Shown here: one piece after another, positions 30,169 to 37,895 of the stretch
Layout of the letters: each line of letters begins with the position of its first letter
How positions within the stretch are numbered: the first letter of the stretch is position 1
NCBI RefSeq assembly: GCF_000878195.1
Contig: NZ_JXST01000051.1
Location: 1-38,019 of the forward strand
From: Mycolicibacterium llatzerense
GTDB taxonomy: Bacteria; Actinomycetota; Actinomycetes; Mycobacteriales; Mycobacteriaceae
Reading direction: 5' to 3'
DNA: 38,019 nt
Translations under genes and position numbers: made by a program
Notes under the pieces: model-generated
The model's database searches: none
Seen by the model: the letters and a program-made list of their open reading frames with translations, nothing else
What the model was told of the DNA's origin: nothing

Positions 30169-30962
30169 GACTGTCTGAACCCATCCAGGGGCACGGTTAC
30201 TCCCGTGGCGATGCCTTCGATGATGACGTCGGAGCCGCGCGCGCCCTCGCTGGTCGGGGCCAGCCCGAACGGCAGCTTCATCCCCGGCATCGTGATGGAG
30301 AAGGCGCGGAACACCGCAGCCTTCTTGTCGTCGGGCACCTGCCGCTCGGCGGTACCCGGGCCGGTGAGCACCTCGGTGGCCGTGAACACCAGGTTGGTGT
30401 GGTCGGCGCCGGTGATCGACAGATCCACCGCGACGCTGACGCGCTTATCGAGGCCCGCGGCGGTCGGGGTGCCGGTGAACACCAGCCCGTGACTGTCGGA
30501 GATGCCGGACTCAGTGGTGCCGCCGGTCGCATCGTCGGTCTCGTTCGGCGGGGCCTCCACCAGCAGGTCCTTGATACCCATGAAGCGGCCGACGTGGGTG
30601 GAGTCGATGATGATGCGGCTCTCCAGCTTGGACGCCGAGAGCTTGGCGTCGGGTCCGATCAGCCAGGACTTCGGCGACGAGACCATGTCGTACATGGTGG
30701 CTTCCAGCGATACCTTGCCGGCGACGGGATGCGAGACGCTGCCCGCCTTGATCTCCACCTCGTCGTACTCGCCGCGCGCGGCCTGCGGTCCGAACGGGAA
30801 CCCGAGGATCGCGACCCACGGATCGAAGTGCAGGTGCGCCGCGGTCCGGACGCTGCGGGCCATCCGGTATTCGGCGAAGATCGCGAACCCGAAATCGGTG
30901 CCGACGACCGCGAGGATCAGCACGGCCACCGGGATCAGCAGCCGAGTCAGCACCTTGCGCAT
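30165..30962 (-). CDS. lmeA: DUF2993 protein LmeA (lipomannan elongation)
   Basis: 265-residue exported DUF2993 protein. Its N terminus MRKVLTRLLIPVAVLILAVV is a signal anchor or signal peptide, and the rest is a lipid-binding-type beta-rich domain (YRMARSVRTAAHLHFDPWVAI, FPFGPQAARGEYDEV, ending IIEGIATGVTVPLDGF). In M. smegmatis the equivalent gene, next to glnR and mshD, is needed for mature lipomannan and lipoarabinomannan; identity here rests on family and gene order. ATG at 30962. It is divergent from glnR across about 208 bases and is followed by thiX with a four-base overlap. Confidence 0.85.
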   Translation of the reverse strand: MRKVLTRLLIPVAVLILAVVGTDFGFAIFAEYRMARSVRTAAHLHFDPWVAILGFPFGPQAARGEYDEVEIKAGSVSHPVAGKVSLEATMYDMVSSPKSWLIGPDAKLSASKLESRIIIDSTHVGRFMGIKDLLVEAPPNETDDATGGTTESGISDSHGLVFTGTPTAAGLDKRVSVAVDLSITGADHTNLVFTATEVLTGPGTAERQVPDDKKAAVFRAFSITMPGMKLPFGLAPTSEGARGSDVIIEGIATGVTVPLDGFRQS

Positions 30963-31055
30963 CCGGACATTCTGGCGTACGCCCAGCCACGCGGTGCCGC
31001 GACCGGCCGTTCCAAGCCGCTAAATCGCAGGTGGCAAGCTATCGTTAGGTGATCT

Positions 31056-31071
31056 TGGCCGGTAACGGCCA
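31056..31071. promoter_or_regulatory. Palindrome in the glnR leader region
   Basis: TGGCCG, GTAA, CGGCCA is a perfect 6-4-6 inverted repeat about 100 bases before the glnR start. TATCGT at 31040-31045 is a possible -10, which would put the palindrome at the start of the message as operator or 5' hairpin. Confidence 0.3.
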
Positions 31072-31170
31072 TGTGTCAGCCATGATTCTCCGGAGTCAAG
31101 CTGGATCGAACCGCGACAGCGTCGTCGCCGGGAACGGTCCGGTGCGGCTCCGGACGCACTGGAGGACCCG

Positions 31171-31947
31171 TTGGATCTTCTGCTATTGACCGTCGACCCG
31201 CACCCGGAGTCGGTACTTCCGGCGTTGGCGCTGTTGCCGCACAACGTGCGGCCGGCACCCACCGAGGTGTCGTCGTTGCTGGAAGCCGGCAACGCCGACG
31301 TGGCGATCGTCGACGCGCGCACCGATCTCGCGGCCGCCCGCGGACTCTGTCGTCTGCTGGGTAGCACCGGCGCGTCCGTACCCGTCGTGGCGGTGGTCAA
31401 CGAAGGCGGTCTGGTGGCCGTCAACATCGAGTGGGGTATCGACGAAATCCTGCTGCCCGGCACCGGGCCCGCCGAGATCGACGCCCGGCTGCGACTGCTG
31501 GTGGGACGCCGCAACGGCGTCGCCGACCAGCAGAGCGCCGGCAAGATCACCCTCGGTGAGCTGGTCATCGACGAGGGCACCTACACAGCCCGGCTGCGTG
31601 GCAAGCCCCTTGACCTGACCTACAAGGAATTCGAGCTGCTGAAGTACCTGGCCCAGCATGCCGGCCGGGTGTTCACCCGCGCCCAGCTGCTCCAGGAGGT
31701 GTGGGGCTACGACTTCTTCGGCGGCACCCGCACCGTCGACGTGCACGTGCGGCGCCTGCGCGCCAAGCTCGGCCCCGACTACGAGTCGCTGATCGGCACG
31801 GTCCGCAACGTCGGCTACAAGGCCGTGCGGCCCGCGCGCGGCCGCACCAATGGTGCCGCCGAGGCGGTCGACGACGTCGAAGACGAGGACGACGCCGACG
31901 ACGCCGAAACCGGGCCTGACGTTCGCCAGACCCTGCCCGCCCAGTGA
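31171..31947 (+). CDS. glnR: Nitrogen response regulator GlnR
   Basis: OmpR/PhoB-type regulator, 258 residues. The receiver domain covers about residues 1-120, with Asp48 (AIVDAR) at the phosphorylation position; GlnR proteins lack the full acidic pocket, are often not phosphorylated and have no partner kinase gene, as here. The winged-helix DNA-binding domain (about 125-225) has LDLTYKEFELLKYLAQHAGR, LLQEVWGYDFFGGTRTVDVH and VRRLRAKLG. A strongly acidic tail follows (DVEDEDDADDAE). The TTG start at 31171 is supported by GGAGG six to ten bases upstream. The stop overlaps the mshD start (GTGA). GlnR controls nitrogen assimilation genes in mycobacteria. Confidence 0.92.
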   Translation: MDLLLLTVDPHPESVLPALALLPHNVRPAPTEVSSLLEAGNADVAIVDARTDLAAARGLCRLLGSTGASVPVVAVVNEGGLVAVNIEWGIDEILLPGTGPAEIDARLRLLVGRRNGVADQQSAGKITLGELVIDEGTYTARLRGKPLDLTYKEFELLKYLAQHAGRVFTRAQLLQEVWGYDFFGGTRTVDVHVRRLRAKLGPDYESLIGTVRNVGYKAVRPARGRTNGAAEAVDDVEDEDDADDAETGPDVRQTLPAQ

Positions 31948-32834
31948 CGGAACTGACCTGGCACACCGCGCTGAGCGCTGACCATCAGGCCGGCATCCGC
32001 GCACTCGTCGCGGCCGCGACTGCCGCCGACGGGGTGGCCCCGGTGGGGGACCAGGTGCTGCGGGAGCTGCCGTTGGACCGCACCCGCCATCTGCTGGCCC
32101 ATGACGCCGGTGAGTTGGTCGGCTATCTGAATCTTGCGCCGGACATGGCCGAGGCCGTTGTCGCCGTCCCGGCGCGGCGCCGCGGGATCGGCAGCGACCT
32201 GATCCGCACGGGCCTGGCCGCCGGTGGCCCGGACACCCGAATCTGGGCGCACGGCAACCTCGATGCCGCGCGCGCGACCGCCTCGGCACTCGGCCTGACG
32301 GCGGTGCGCGAGCTCTGGCAGATGCGCCGCTCGTTGTCGGCGCTGCCGCCGCTGTCCGATGCGCCCGGGGTACGGCTGACCACCTATCCCGGATCTGAGG
32401 TCGACACGGAGCTGCTGCGCGTCAACAACGCCGCGTTCCACTGGCACCCCGAGCAAGGCGGCTGGACGCAGGCTGACGTCGACGAGCGCCGGGGTGAGTC
32501 GTGGTTCGACCCGGCGGGGTTGTTCCTGGCCTATGACGCCGTGGATCTCGCCGGGGAACGGTTGCTCGGCTTCCACTGGACGAAGATTCACCCGGGCTCA
32601 GGGCTCGGCGAGGTGTACGTCGTCGGGGTCGGCCCCGACGCTCAGGGCCGCGGGCTCGGTGCGTTGCTGACGCTGGCCGGGCTGCACTATCTGGCCGACC
32701 GTTTGGGAACCGACGGGACAGTACTGCTGTATGTCGAGGCAGACAACACTGCGGCGGTGAAGACGTATCAACGTCTCGGGTTCGAGCTCTACAGCGCTGA
32801 CGTCGCGTACGCCGGAGCGTCGACCGTTAGCTGA
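31944..32834 (+). CDS. mshD: Mycothiol synthase
   Basis: Last step of mycothiol synthesis: transfers acetyl from acetyl-CoA to Cys-GlcN-Ins. 296 residues with two GNAT domains in tandem. The N-terminal half (residues 1-130) has a degenerate acetyl-CoA site (VPARRRGIGSDLI); the active C-terminal half has VNNAAFHWHPEQGGWT, LGFHWTKIHPGSGLGEVYVV and VGPDAQGRGLGALLT, the acetyl-CoA pyrophosphate loop, ending AVKTYQRLGFEL. The GTG start overlaps the glnR TGA. Mycothiol is specific to actinobacteria, supporting the organism call. Confidence 0.95.
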   Translation: MTELTWHTALSADHQAGIRALVAAATAADGVAPVGDQVLRELPLDRTRHLLAHDAGELVGYLNLAPDMAEAVVAVPARRRGIGSDLIRTGLAAGGPDTRIWAHGNLDAARATASALGLTAVRELWQMRRSLSALPPLSDAPGVRLTTYPGSEVDTELLRVNNAAFHWHPEQGGWTQADVDERRGESWFDPAGLFLAYDAVDLAGERLLGFHWTKIHPGSGLGEVYVVGVGPDAQGRGLGALLTLAGLHYLADRLGTDGTVLLYVEADNTAAVKTYQRLGFELYSADVAYAGASTVS

Positions 32835-32866
32835 AACAGCGAGTTGGCTGAAAAGTCGCTGACCGT

Positions 32867-32888
32867 GTTCACCCCGTGTTCATTTCGC
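32867..32888 (+). promoter_or_regulatory. PHO-box-like direct repeat upstream of pstS
   Basis: GTTCACCCCGT (32867-32877) and GTTCATTTCGC (32878-32888) are two adjoining 11-base units with the GTTCA core in phase. This is the layout of actinobacterial PHO boxes bound by PhoP/RegX3-type regulators when phosphate is low. It lies about 95 bases before the pstS start. Confidence 0.65.
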
Positions 32889-32981
32889 ATCAGGAATTCG
32901 TCCACCACGGCCGCATACGTTGCGCGGGAGTCGGAAGCCGACCCTTGAAGCCGACCATCGGCCGACACCGAAAGAGGACCC

Positions 32982-34091
32982 GTGAAGTTCACCATCATCG
33001 GTAAAGCACTCGTCGTCACCGCAGCGGCCGCGTCGCTTGCCGTTGGCATGACCGCGTGTGGCAACGACAACAAGTCCAGCACCGCGTCGTCGACCGGCGG
33101 TTCCGCCGCGGAATGCGGCGGCAAGAACGCGCTGACCGCCGAGGGCTCGACCGCACAGCAGAACGCGATCGCCGAGTTCAACAAGGCCTGGGGCCAGGTC
33201 TGCTCGGGCAAGACCCTGTCCTACAACGGCACCGGCTCGGGCGCCGGCCGCCAGCAGTTCATCGCCAAGCAGGTCGACTTCGCCGGCTCCGACTCGGCGC
33301 TGGCCAAGGAGCAGATCGAGAAGGCTGCCGAGCGCTGCGGCGGCAACCCGGCGTGGAACCTGCCGCTGGTCTTCGGCCCCGTCGCCATGGCCTACCACCT
33401 CGAAGGCGTGAGCAAGCTCGTCGTCAACGCCGACGTGCTGGCCAAGATCTTCCAGGGCGAGATCAAGAAGTGGAACGACCCGGCCATCGCCGCGCTGAAC
33501 GCCGGCACCACCCTGCCGGACACCGACATCAAGCCGGTCTACCGCTCGGACTCGTCGGGTACCACCGACAACTTCCAGAAGTACCTGGCCGCCGCGGCTC
33601 CGGAGAGCTGGAAGAAGGGCGCCGGCAGCGAATTCCAGGGCGGCGCCGGTGAAGGCGCGCAGAAGTCGGCCGGCGTCGTGCAGGCCGTGCAGGCCACCCC
33701 GGGTGCCATCGGCTACGTCGAGAAGAGCCCGGCCGCGGCCGCGGGCCTGCCGTTCGCGCAGATCGACACCGGTTCCGGCGCAGTCGAACTGACCGATGAC
33801 AACGCCAAGAAGGCCATTGCCTCCGCCAAGTTCGCCAAGGACGGCAACGACCTGGCGCTCGACCTGAAGTCGCTGTACTCGACCAAGGAAGCCGGCGCCT
33901 ACCCGCTGGTGCTGGCCACCTACGAGGTCGTCTGCTCCAAGGGCTACGACGCCGACACCGCCGCTGCGGTCAAGTCGTTCCTGAAGGTCGCGGCCAACCA
34001 GGGCCAGGCCAACCTGTCGAAGGCGGGCTACATCCCGCTGCCCGACGCCTTCAAGGCGCGTCTGCTGCAGTCGGTCGACGCAATCGCTTAA
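32982..34091 (+). CDS. pstS: Phosphate ABC transporter substrate-binding lipoprotein PstS
   Basis: Surface lipoprotein (369 residues) that captures inorganic phosphate for the PstCAB transporter. The signal peptide ends in MTAC with lipidated Cys26, followed by a Ser/Thr/Gly linker. Phosphate-binding regions typical of PstS are visible: LTAEGSTAQQNAI, SYNGTGSGAGRQQF, DFAGSDSAL and YRSDSSGTTDNFQKYL. GTG at 32982 has GAGG five bases upstream. The PHO-box-like repeat upstream indicates induction by phosphate limitation. A 15-bp hairpin separates it from pstC, which would allow PstS to be made in excess over the membrane parts. Confidence 0.96.
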   Translation: MKFTIIGKALVVTAAAASLAVGMTACGNDNKSSTASSTGGSAAECGGKNALTAEGSTAQQNAIAEFNKAWGQVCSGKTLSYNGTGSGAGRQQFIAKQVDFAGSDSALAKEQIEKAAERCGGNPAWNLPLVFGPVAMAYHLEGVSKLVVNADVLAKIFQGEIKKWNDPAIAALNAGTTLPDTDIKPVYRSDSSGTTDNFQKYLAAAAPESWKKGAGSEFQGGAGEGAQKSAGVVQAVQATPGAIGYVEKSPAAAAGLPFAQIDTGSGAVELTDDNAKKAIASAKFAKDGNDLALDLKSLYSTKEAGAYPLVLATYEVVCSKGYDADTAAAVKSFLKVAANQGQANLSKAGYIPLPDAFKARLLQSVDAIA

Positions 34092-34105
34092 GCAGTACTG
34101 CTGGC

Positions 34106-34141
34106 GCTCCGGTTCCATCCCGGTGAGGATGGAACCGGAGC
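34106..34141 (+). terminator. Hairpin between pstS and pstC
   Basis: GCTCCGGTTCCATCC (34106-34120) and its exact complement (34127-34141) make a perfect 15-bp stem with a six-base loop. It begins 14 bases after the pstS stop. Likely a partial terminator or mRNA 3'-end stabiliser. Confidence 0.65.
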
Positions 34142-34151
34142 CCACGACCGT

Positions 34152-34157
34152 TAGGTT
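34152..34157 (+). promoter_or_regulatory. Possible -10 element before pstC
   Basis: TAGGTT with nine bases to the ATG at 34167. Could restart transcription after the hairpin; an AGG directly before the ATG is too close for a good ribosome site. Confidence 0.35.
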
Positions 34158-34166
34158 CCTGACAGG

Positions 34167-35198
34167 ATGACAGTGACAACACCGAATCCAGCCGACGCGG
34201 GGTCGGGTGAGGCGCTCGCCGCACCAGTCCCGGAGCCGACGCCGGTGTCTCTCGACCCATTGAAGGGCTCGAAAGTTCGCCTGGGCGACCGGGTTTTCCG
34301 CCTGCTCGCGGAGGGCTCCGGCGTACTGATCGTCGCGCTCATCGCGGCCATCGGCGTCTTCCTGCTGTGGCGCGCCATCCCGGCGCTGGCCCGCAACAAG
34401 GAGAACTTCTTCACCTTCGGCGGCAACTGGGTCACCACCGACACCTCGGCGATGCACTTCGGCATCCTCGATCTGCTGCAGGTCACCGTCTTCGTGTCGG
34501 TGTTCGCGCTGCTGATCGCAATGCCCGTCGCCTTGGGTATCGCGATCTTCGTGACGCAGTACGCCCCTCGCAAGATGGCCGGTCCGCTGTCGTACATGGT
34601 GGACCTGCTGGCTGCGGTGCCATCGATCGTCTACGGCGTCTGGGGCCTGTACGTGCTGGCCCCGGTGATCAAGCCGTTTGCGTTGTGGCTCAACAAGGAT
34701 CTGGGCTGGCTGTTCCTGTTCAAGACCGGTAACGCCTCGGTCGCCGGTGGCGGCACCATCTTCACCGCGGGCATCGTGCTCGCGGTGATGATCCTGCCGA
34801 TCATCACCGCCGTGACCCGCGAGGTCTTCATCCAGACACCCCGCGGCCAGATCGAAGCCGCGCTGGCGCTGGGCGCCACCCGCTGGGAAGTCGTCCGCAC
34901 CACGGTGCTGCCGTTCGGTCTGTCGGGCTACATCAGCGGTGCCATGCTCGGCCTGGGTCGCGCTCTCGGCGAGACCATCGCGCTGCTGATCATCCTGCGC
35001 GGTACCCAGACCCAGTTCAGCTGGACGCTGTTCGACGGCGGCTACACGTTCGCCAGCAAGATCGCCGCCACCGCAAGCGAATTCAACGACCAGTTCAAGG
35101 CCGGCGCCTACATCGCCGCCGGCCTGGTGCTGTTCATTCTCACCTTCGTGGTGAACTCCGCGGCACGCGCCGCGGTGGCCGGCAGGGGAGCGAAATGA
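34167..35198 (+). CDS. pstC: Phosphate ABC transporter permease PstC
   Basis: Inner-membrane permease subunit, 343 residues, six membrane segments plus a long cytoplasmic N terminus (about 55 residues). Conserved parts include VDLLAAVPSIVYGVWGLYVL and the EAA loop in REVFIQTPRGQIEAALALGA followed by TRWEVVRTTVLP, which contacts the PstB ATPase, and a LGRALGETIALLIILRG stretch. It pairs with PstA to form the phosphate channel. The stop overlaps the pstA start (ATGA at 35195-35198). Confidence 0.95.
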   Translation: MTVTTPNPADAGSGEALAAPVPEPTPVSLDPLKGSKVRLGDRVFRLLAEGSGVLIVALIAAIGVFLLWRAIPALARNKENFFTFGGNWVTTDTSAMHFGILDLLQVTVFVSVFALLIAMPVALGIAIFVTQYAPRKMAGPLSYMVDLLAAVPSIVYGVWGLYVLAPVIKPFALWLNKDLGWLFLFKTGNASVAGGGTIFTAGIVLAVMILPIITAVTREVFIQTPRGQIEAALALGATRWEVVRTTVLPFGLSGYISGAMLGLGRALGETIALLIILRGTQTQFSWTLFDGGYTFASKIAATASEFNDQFKAGAYIAAGLVLFILTFVVNSAARAAVAGRGAK

Positions 35199-36121
35199 AC
35201 GCCAAGATGGCCGCGATGCTGGATCGGCCGGTCAAGCACCAGTCCTTCGAAGGGGTCGGCCTGCGCCGCAAGGTGGTCGACAACCTGGCCACGGTGCTGG
35301 TCAGCATGTCGGTGCTGTTGGCGCTGATCCCGCTGGTGTGGGTGCTGTATTCCGTTGTCACCAAGGGTTATAAGGCCCTGACGGCGGCGGAATGGTTCAC
35401 CAACTCGCAGTCCGGCATGACCGCGTTCGTGGAGGGCGGCGGTGTCTACCACGCGATCGTCGGCACCGTGCTGCAGGCCCTCGTGTGCGCCGTCATCTCC
35501 ATCCCGATCGGCGTGCTGGTCGCGGTGTACCTGGTCGAGTACGGCGGCGGCACCAAGCTGGGCAAGCTCACCACGTTCATGGTCGACATCCTCACCGGTG
35601 TTCCGTCGATCGTCGCCGCGCTGTTCATCTACGCGCTGTGGGTGGCCACTCTCGGCTTCCAGCGCACCGGTTTCGCGGTGTCGCTGGCGCTGGTGCTGCT
35701 GATGATCCCGGTCATCGTGCGGTCCACCGAGGAGATGCTGCGCATCGTCCCGATGGATCTGCGCGAGGCCAGTTACGCACTGGGCATTCCCAAGTGGAAA
35801 ACCATTGTGCGCATTGTCATTCCGACAGCGCTGTCGGGCATCCTCACGGGCGTCATGCTGTCCCTGGCTCGCGTCATGGGCGAGACGGCACCGTTGCTGG
35901 TTCTGGTGGGCTACGCCCAGGCCATGAACTTCGACATGTTCGGCGGCTTCATGGGCTCGCTGCCCGGCATGATGTACGACCAGATCGGCGCCGGCGCGGG
36001 CGCCAACGAGGTCCCCACCGACCGGATGTGGGGAGCGGCACTGACCCTGGTGCTGCTGATCGCTCTGCTGAATGTGGCAGCGCGGTTGTGCGCCAAGTTC
36101 TTTGCCCCGAAAAAAGTTTGA
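35195..36121 (+). CDS. pstA: Phosphate ABC transporter permease PstA
   Basis: Second permease subunit, 308 residues, six membrane segments. Typical motifs: MVDILTGVPSIVAALFIYAL, the EAA loop MDLREASYALGIPKWKTIVR, and LSLARVMGETAPLLVLVG. An N-terminal stretch of about 25 polar residues precedes the first segment. The ATG overlaps the pstC stop, so translation is coupled. Sixteen bases separate its stop from pstB. Confidence 0.95.
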   Translation: MNAKMAAMLDRPVKHQSFEGVGLRRKVVDNLATVLVSMSVLLALIPLVWVLYSVVTKGYKALTAAEWFTNSQSGMTAFVEGGGVYHAIVGTVLQALVCAVISIPIGVLVAVYLVEYGGGTKLGKLTTFMVDILTGVPSIVAALFIYALWVATLGFQRTGFAVSLALVLLMIPVIVRSTEEMLRIVPMDLREASYALGIPKWKTIVRIVIPTALSGILTGVMLSLARVMGETAPLLVLVGYAQAMNFDMFGGFMGSLPGMMYDQIGAGAGANEVPTDRMWGAALTLVLLIALLNVAARLCAKFFAPKKV

Positions 36122-36137
36122 GCAGGAGTGCGGGTTA

Positions 36138-36914
36138 ATGGCCAAACGGCTTGATCTCAAGGATCTCAATATCTACTACGGCTCGTTCCACGCCGTGGCG
36201 TCCGTCTCGCTGTCGGTGGAGCCGCGCAGCGTCACCGCCTTCATCGGGCCGTCGGGCTGTGGCAAGTCCACGGTGCTGCGCACCCTGAACCGTATGCATG
36301 AGGTGATTCCGGGCGCACGCGCCACCGGATCGGTGCTGCTCGACGGTGACGACATCTACGCCGCGGGCGTGGACCCCGTCGGCGTCCGCAAGACCATCGG
36401 CATGGTGTTCCAGCGCCCGAACCCGTTCCCCACCATGTCCATTCGCGACAACGTGGTGGCCGGGCTGAAGCTGCAGGGTGTGCGCAACAAGAAGACGCTC
36501 GACGAGGTCGCCGAACGGTCGCTCAAGGGTGCCAACCTGTGGAACGAGGTCAAGGACCGGCTCGAGAAGCCGGGCGGCGGCCTGTCCGGCGGTCAGCAGC
36601 AGCGGCTCTGCATCGCCCGCGCGATCGCGGTGCAGCCCGATGTGCTGCTGATGGACGAGCCCTGCTCGGCGCTGGATCCGATCTCGACGCTCGCCATCGA
36701 GGACCTGATCTCAGAACTGAAGCAGGACTTCACCATTGTGATCGTCACGCACAACATGCAGCAGGCGGCGCGCGTGAGTGATCAGACGGCGTTCTTCAAC
36801 CTCGAAGCCACCGGTAAGCCCGGCATGCTGGTCGAGATCGACGACACCGAGAAGATCTTCTCGAACCCGTCCAAGAAAGCCACCGAGGACTACATCTCCG
36901 GCCGCTTCGGGTAG
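36138..36914 (+). CDS. pstB: Phosphate ABC transporter ATP-binding protein PstB (PhoT)
   Basis: Cytoplasmic ATPase (258 residues, the usual PstB length) that powers PstC-PstA. Walker A GPSGCGKST is at 37-45, the ABC signature LSGGQQQ at 149-155, and Walker B VLLMDEP at 169-175 followed by CSALDP; the switch His is in IVTHNMQQAARVSD. The start at 36138 is set by AGGAG about ten bases upstream and by family length; the frame is open upstream into pstA. Transcription of the operon probably ends at the 29-bp inverted repeat that follows. No phoU gene lies downstream in this window. Confidence 0.96.
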   Translation: MAKRLDLKDLNIYYGSFHAVASVSLSVEPRSVTAFIGPSGCGKSTVLRTLNRMHEVIPGARATGSVLLDGDDIYAAGVDPVGVRKTIGMVFQRPNPFPTMSIRDNVVAGLKLQGVRNKKTLDEVAERSLKGANLWNEVKDRLEKPGGGLSGGQQQRLCIARAIAVQPDVLLMDEPCSALDPISTLAIEDLISELKQDFTIVIVTHNMQQAARVSDQTAFFNLEATGKPGMLVEIDDTEKIFSNPSKKATEDYISGRFG

Positions 36915-36929
36915 GTCGGTCACCTTCCT

Positions 36930-36995
36930 CTCGCGAGCAGACGTAAAACTGTCGTTTTGGGCCGTGAAAACGACAGTTTTACGTCTGCTCGCGAG
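36930..36995. terminator. Perfect 29-bp inverted repeat after pstB
   Basis: Left arm 36930-36958 and right arm 36967-36995 are exact reverse complements over 29 bases with an eight-base loop (GGGCCGTG). It begins 16 bases after the pstB stop and ends eight bases before the stop codon of the convergent gene, so it can serve as a terminator for both. The AGCAGACGTAAAA core looks like dispersed mycobacterial palindromes, so it may also be a repeat element. Confidence 0.8.
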
Positions 36996-37003
36996 TGTTT
37001 CGG

Positions 37004-37876
37004 TCATGCAGCGCGGTCGAAGTGGCGCTTGATCCGCGTACACAACTCGACCGGGTATTTCCGGATATCGTCGACGACGGCCGGAACGCTGGTCCAGTTC
37101 ATCTCCTGCAGTCGTGCCATCTTGATCCGATCATGCTTGACTGCAACGGGATTCGAGTGCCACTCCATGCTGTCGTACTCGGCTGCCACACGGAATTCCG
37201 GCCACGCGAAATCCAATCGCCACAGTTGGCCATGGAGATCGCGTATCTCGTACTGCAATTCGGGGATGGGCAGCTCCCAATCGATGAATACCAGCCGCAT
37301 CTCCGATTCCATAGGTGACTCGGCTCGCGCGTCGGCCAAGGGCAGCAACTCGCGGACGCTGACCACGCCACGGCGGCCGCGTTGCTCCTCAAGGGCGTTC
37401 TGCATCTCCGCCTGACTGCAGGTGCCACTGCGGAGTGCGGCGTCCAGGATCGCCAGTACCCGCGGACGCTTCAGGGTACGAGCGACTTCGACTGCCGTCC
37501 ACGCGGGTGCGGTGGCCAGTCGGCCGTCAATCTTCTTGAGTGGAGCGCCAATTCGCTGGTGCACCATGAGATCTCGGGAGGTGCGAATACGTACACCGGG
37601 ATCCAAGATGTGGGTCCGGTTGTCTGGGTCGGTATCGAAGCCGTAGATCGCCGCGGCGGTGTTCATGCAGGCGACGATGGGGACGTCGGACAACAGGTCC
37701 AAGGCGCGGAGGCGGCATTCGGTGTCCGGAGCTTGCGCGGAATAGACGCCGTGCCACACCCGGAAAAATTCTCCTGCCCGGATCCTGCGAGCGAGCGCCC
37801 GATCGGTCATGGTCGCGAGTAACTGCTGTGCAGTCGCAAGGCCATCGTGGACAGCGAAGATCTCTTCGAGCGCCAT
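37004..37876 (-). CDS. DUF559/AbiEi-antitoxin-like protein with PD-(D/E)xK-type C terminus
   Basis: 290 residues. The N-terminal part (about 1-50, LATAQQLLATMTDRALARRI, RAGEFFRVWHGVY) is a winged-helix domain of the AbiEi antitoxin kind. The C-terminal part (about 200-280) has ESPMESEMRLVF, LWRLDFAWPEFRVAAEYDS and MEWHS, the spacing of acidic residues seen in Vsr-like/DUF559 nuclease folds (Glu, Asp, Glu-x-Asp). Many actinobacterial proteins of this design occur as single genes without a partner toxin, as here. Biological role unknown; defence-related or domesticated nuclease functions are possible. ATG at 37876 begins MALEEIFAVHDG. It is in the accessory segment between pstB and an insertion sequence. 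Confidence 0.7.
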   Translation of the reverse strand: MALEEIFAVHDGLATAQQLLATMTDRALARRIRAGEFFRVWHGVYSAQAPDTECRLRALDLLSDVPIVACMNTAAAIYGFDTDPDNRTHILDPGVRIRTSRDLMVHQRIGAPLKKIDGRLATAPAWTAVEVARTLKRPRVLAILDAALRSGTCSQAEMQNALEEQRGRRGVVSVRELLPLADARAESPMESEMRLVFIDWELPIPELQYEIRDLHGQLWRLDFAWPEFRVAAEYDSMEWHSNPVAVKHDRIKMARLQEMNWTSVPAVVDDIRKYPVELCTRIKRHFDRAA

Positions 37877-37895
37877 GTATCGATGTTGGCGGCTA

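Noticed and set aside
31049..31066. Possible GlnR box (GTGAT and GTAAC) upstream of glnR
   Set aside because: Start-to-start spacing is 13 bases rather than the 11 usual for GlnR half sites, and the first half site is weak; kept only as a palindrome note.
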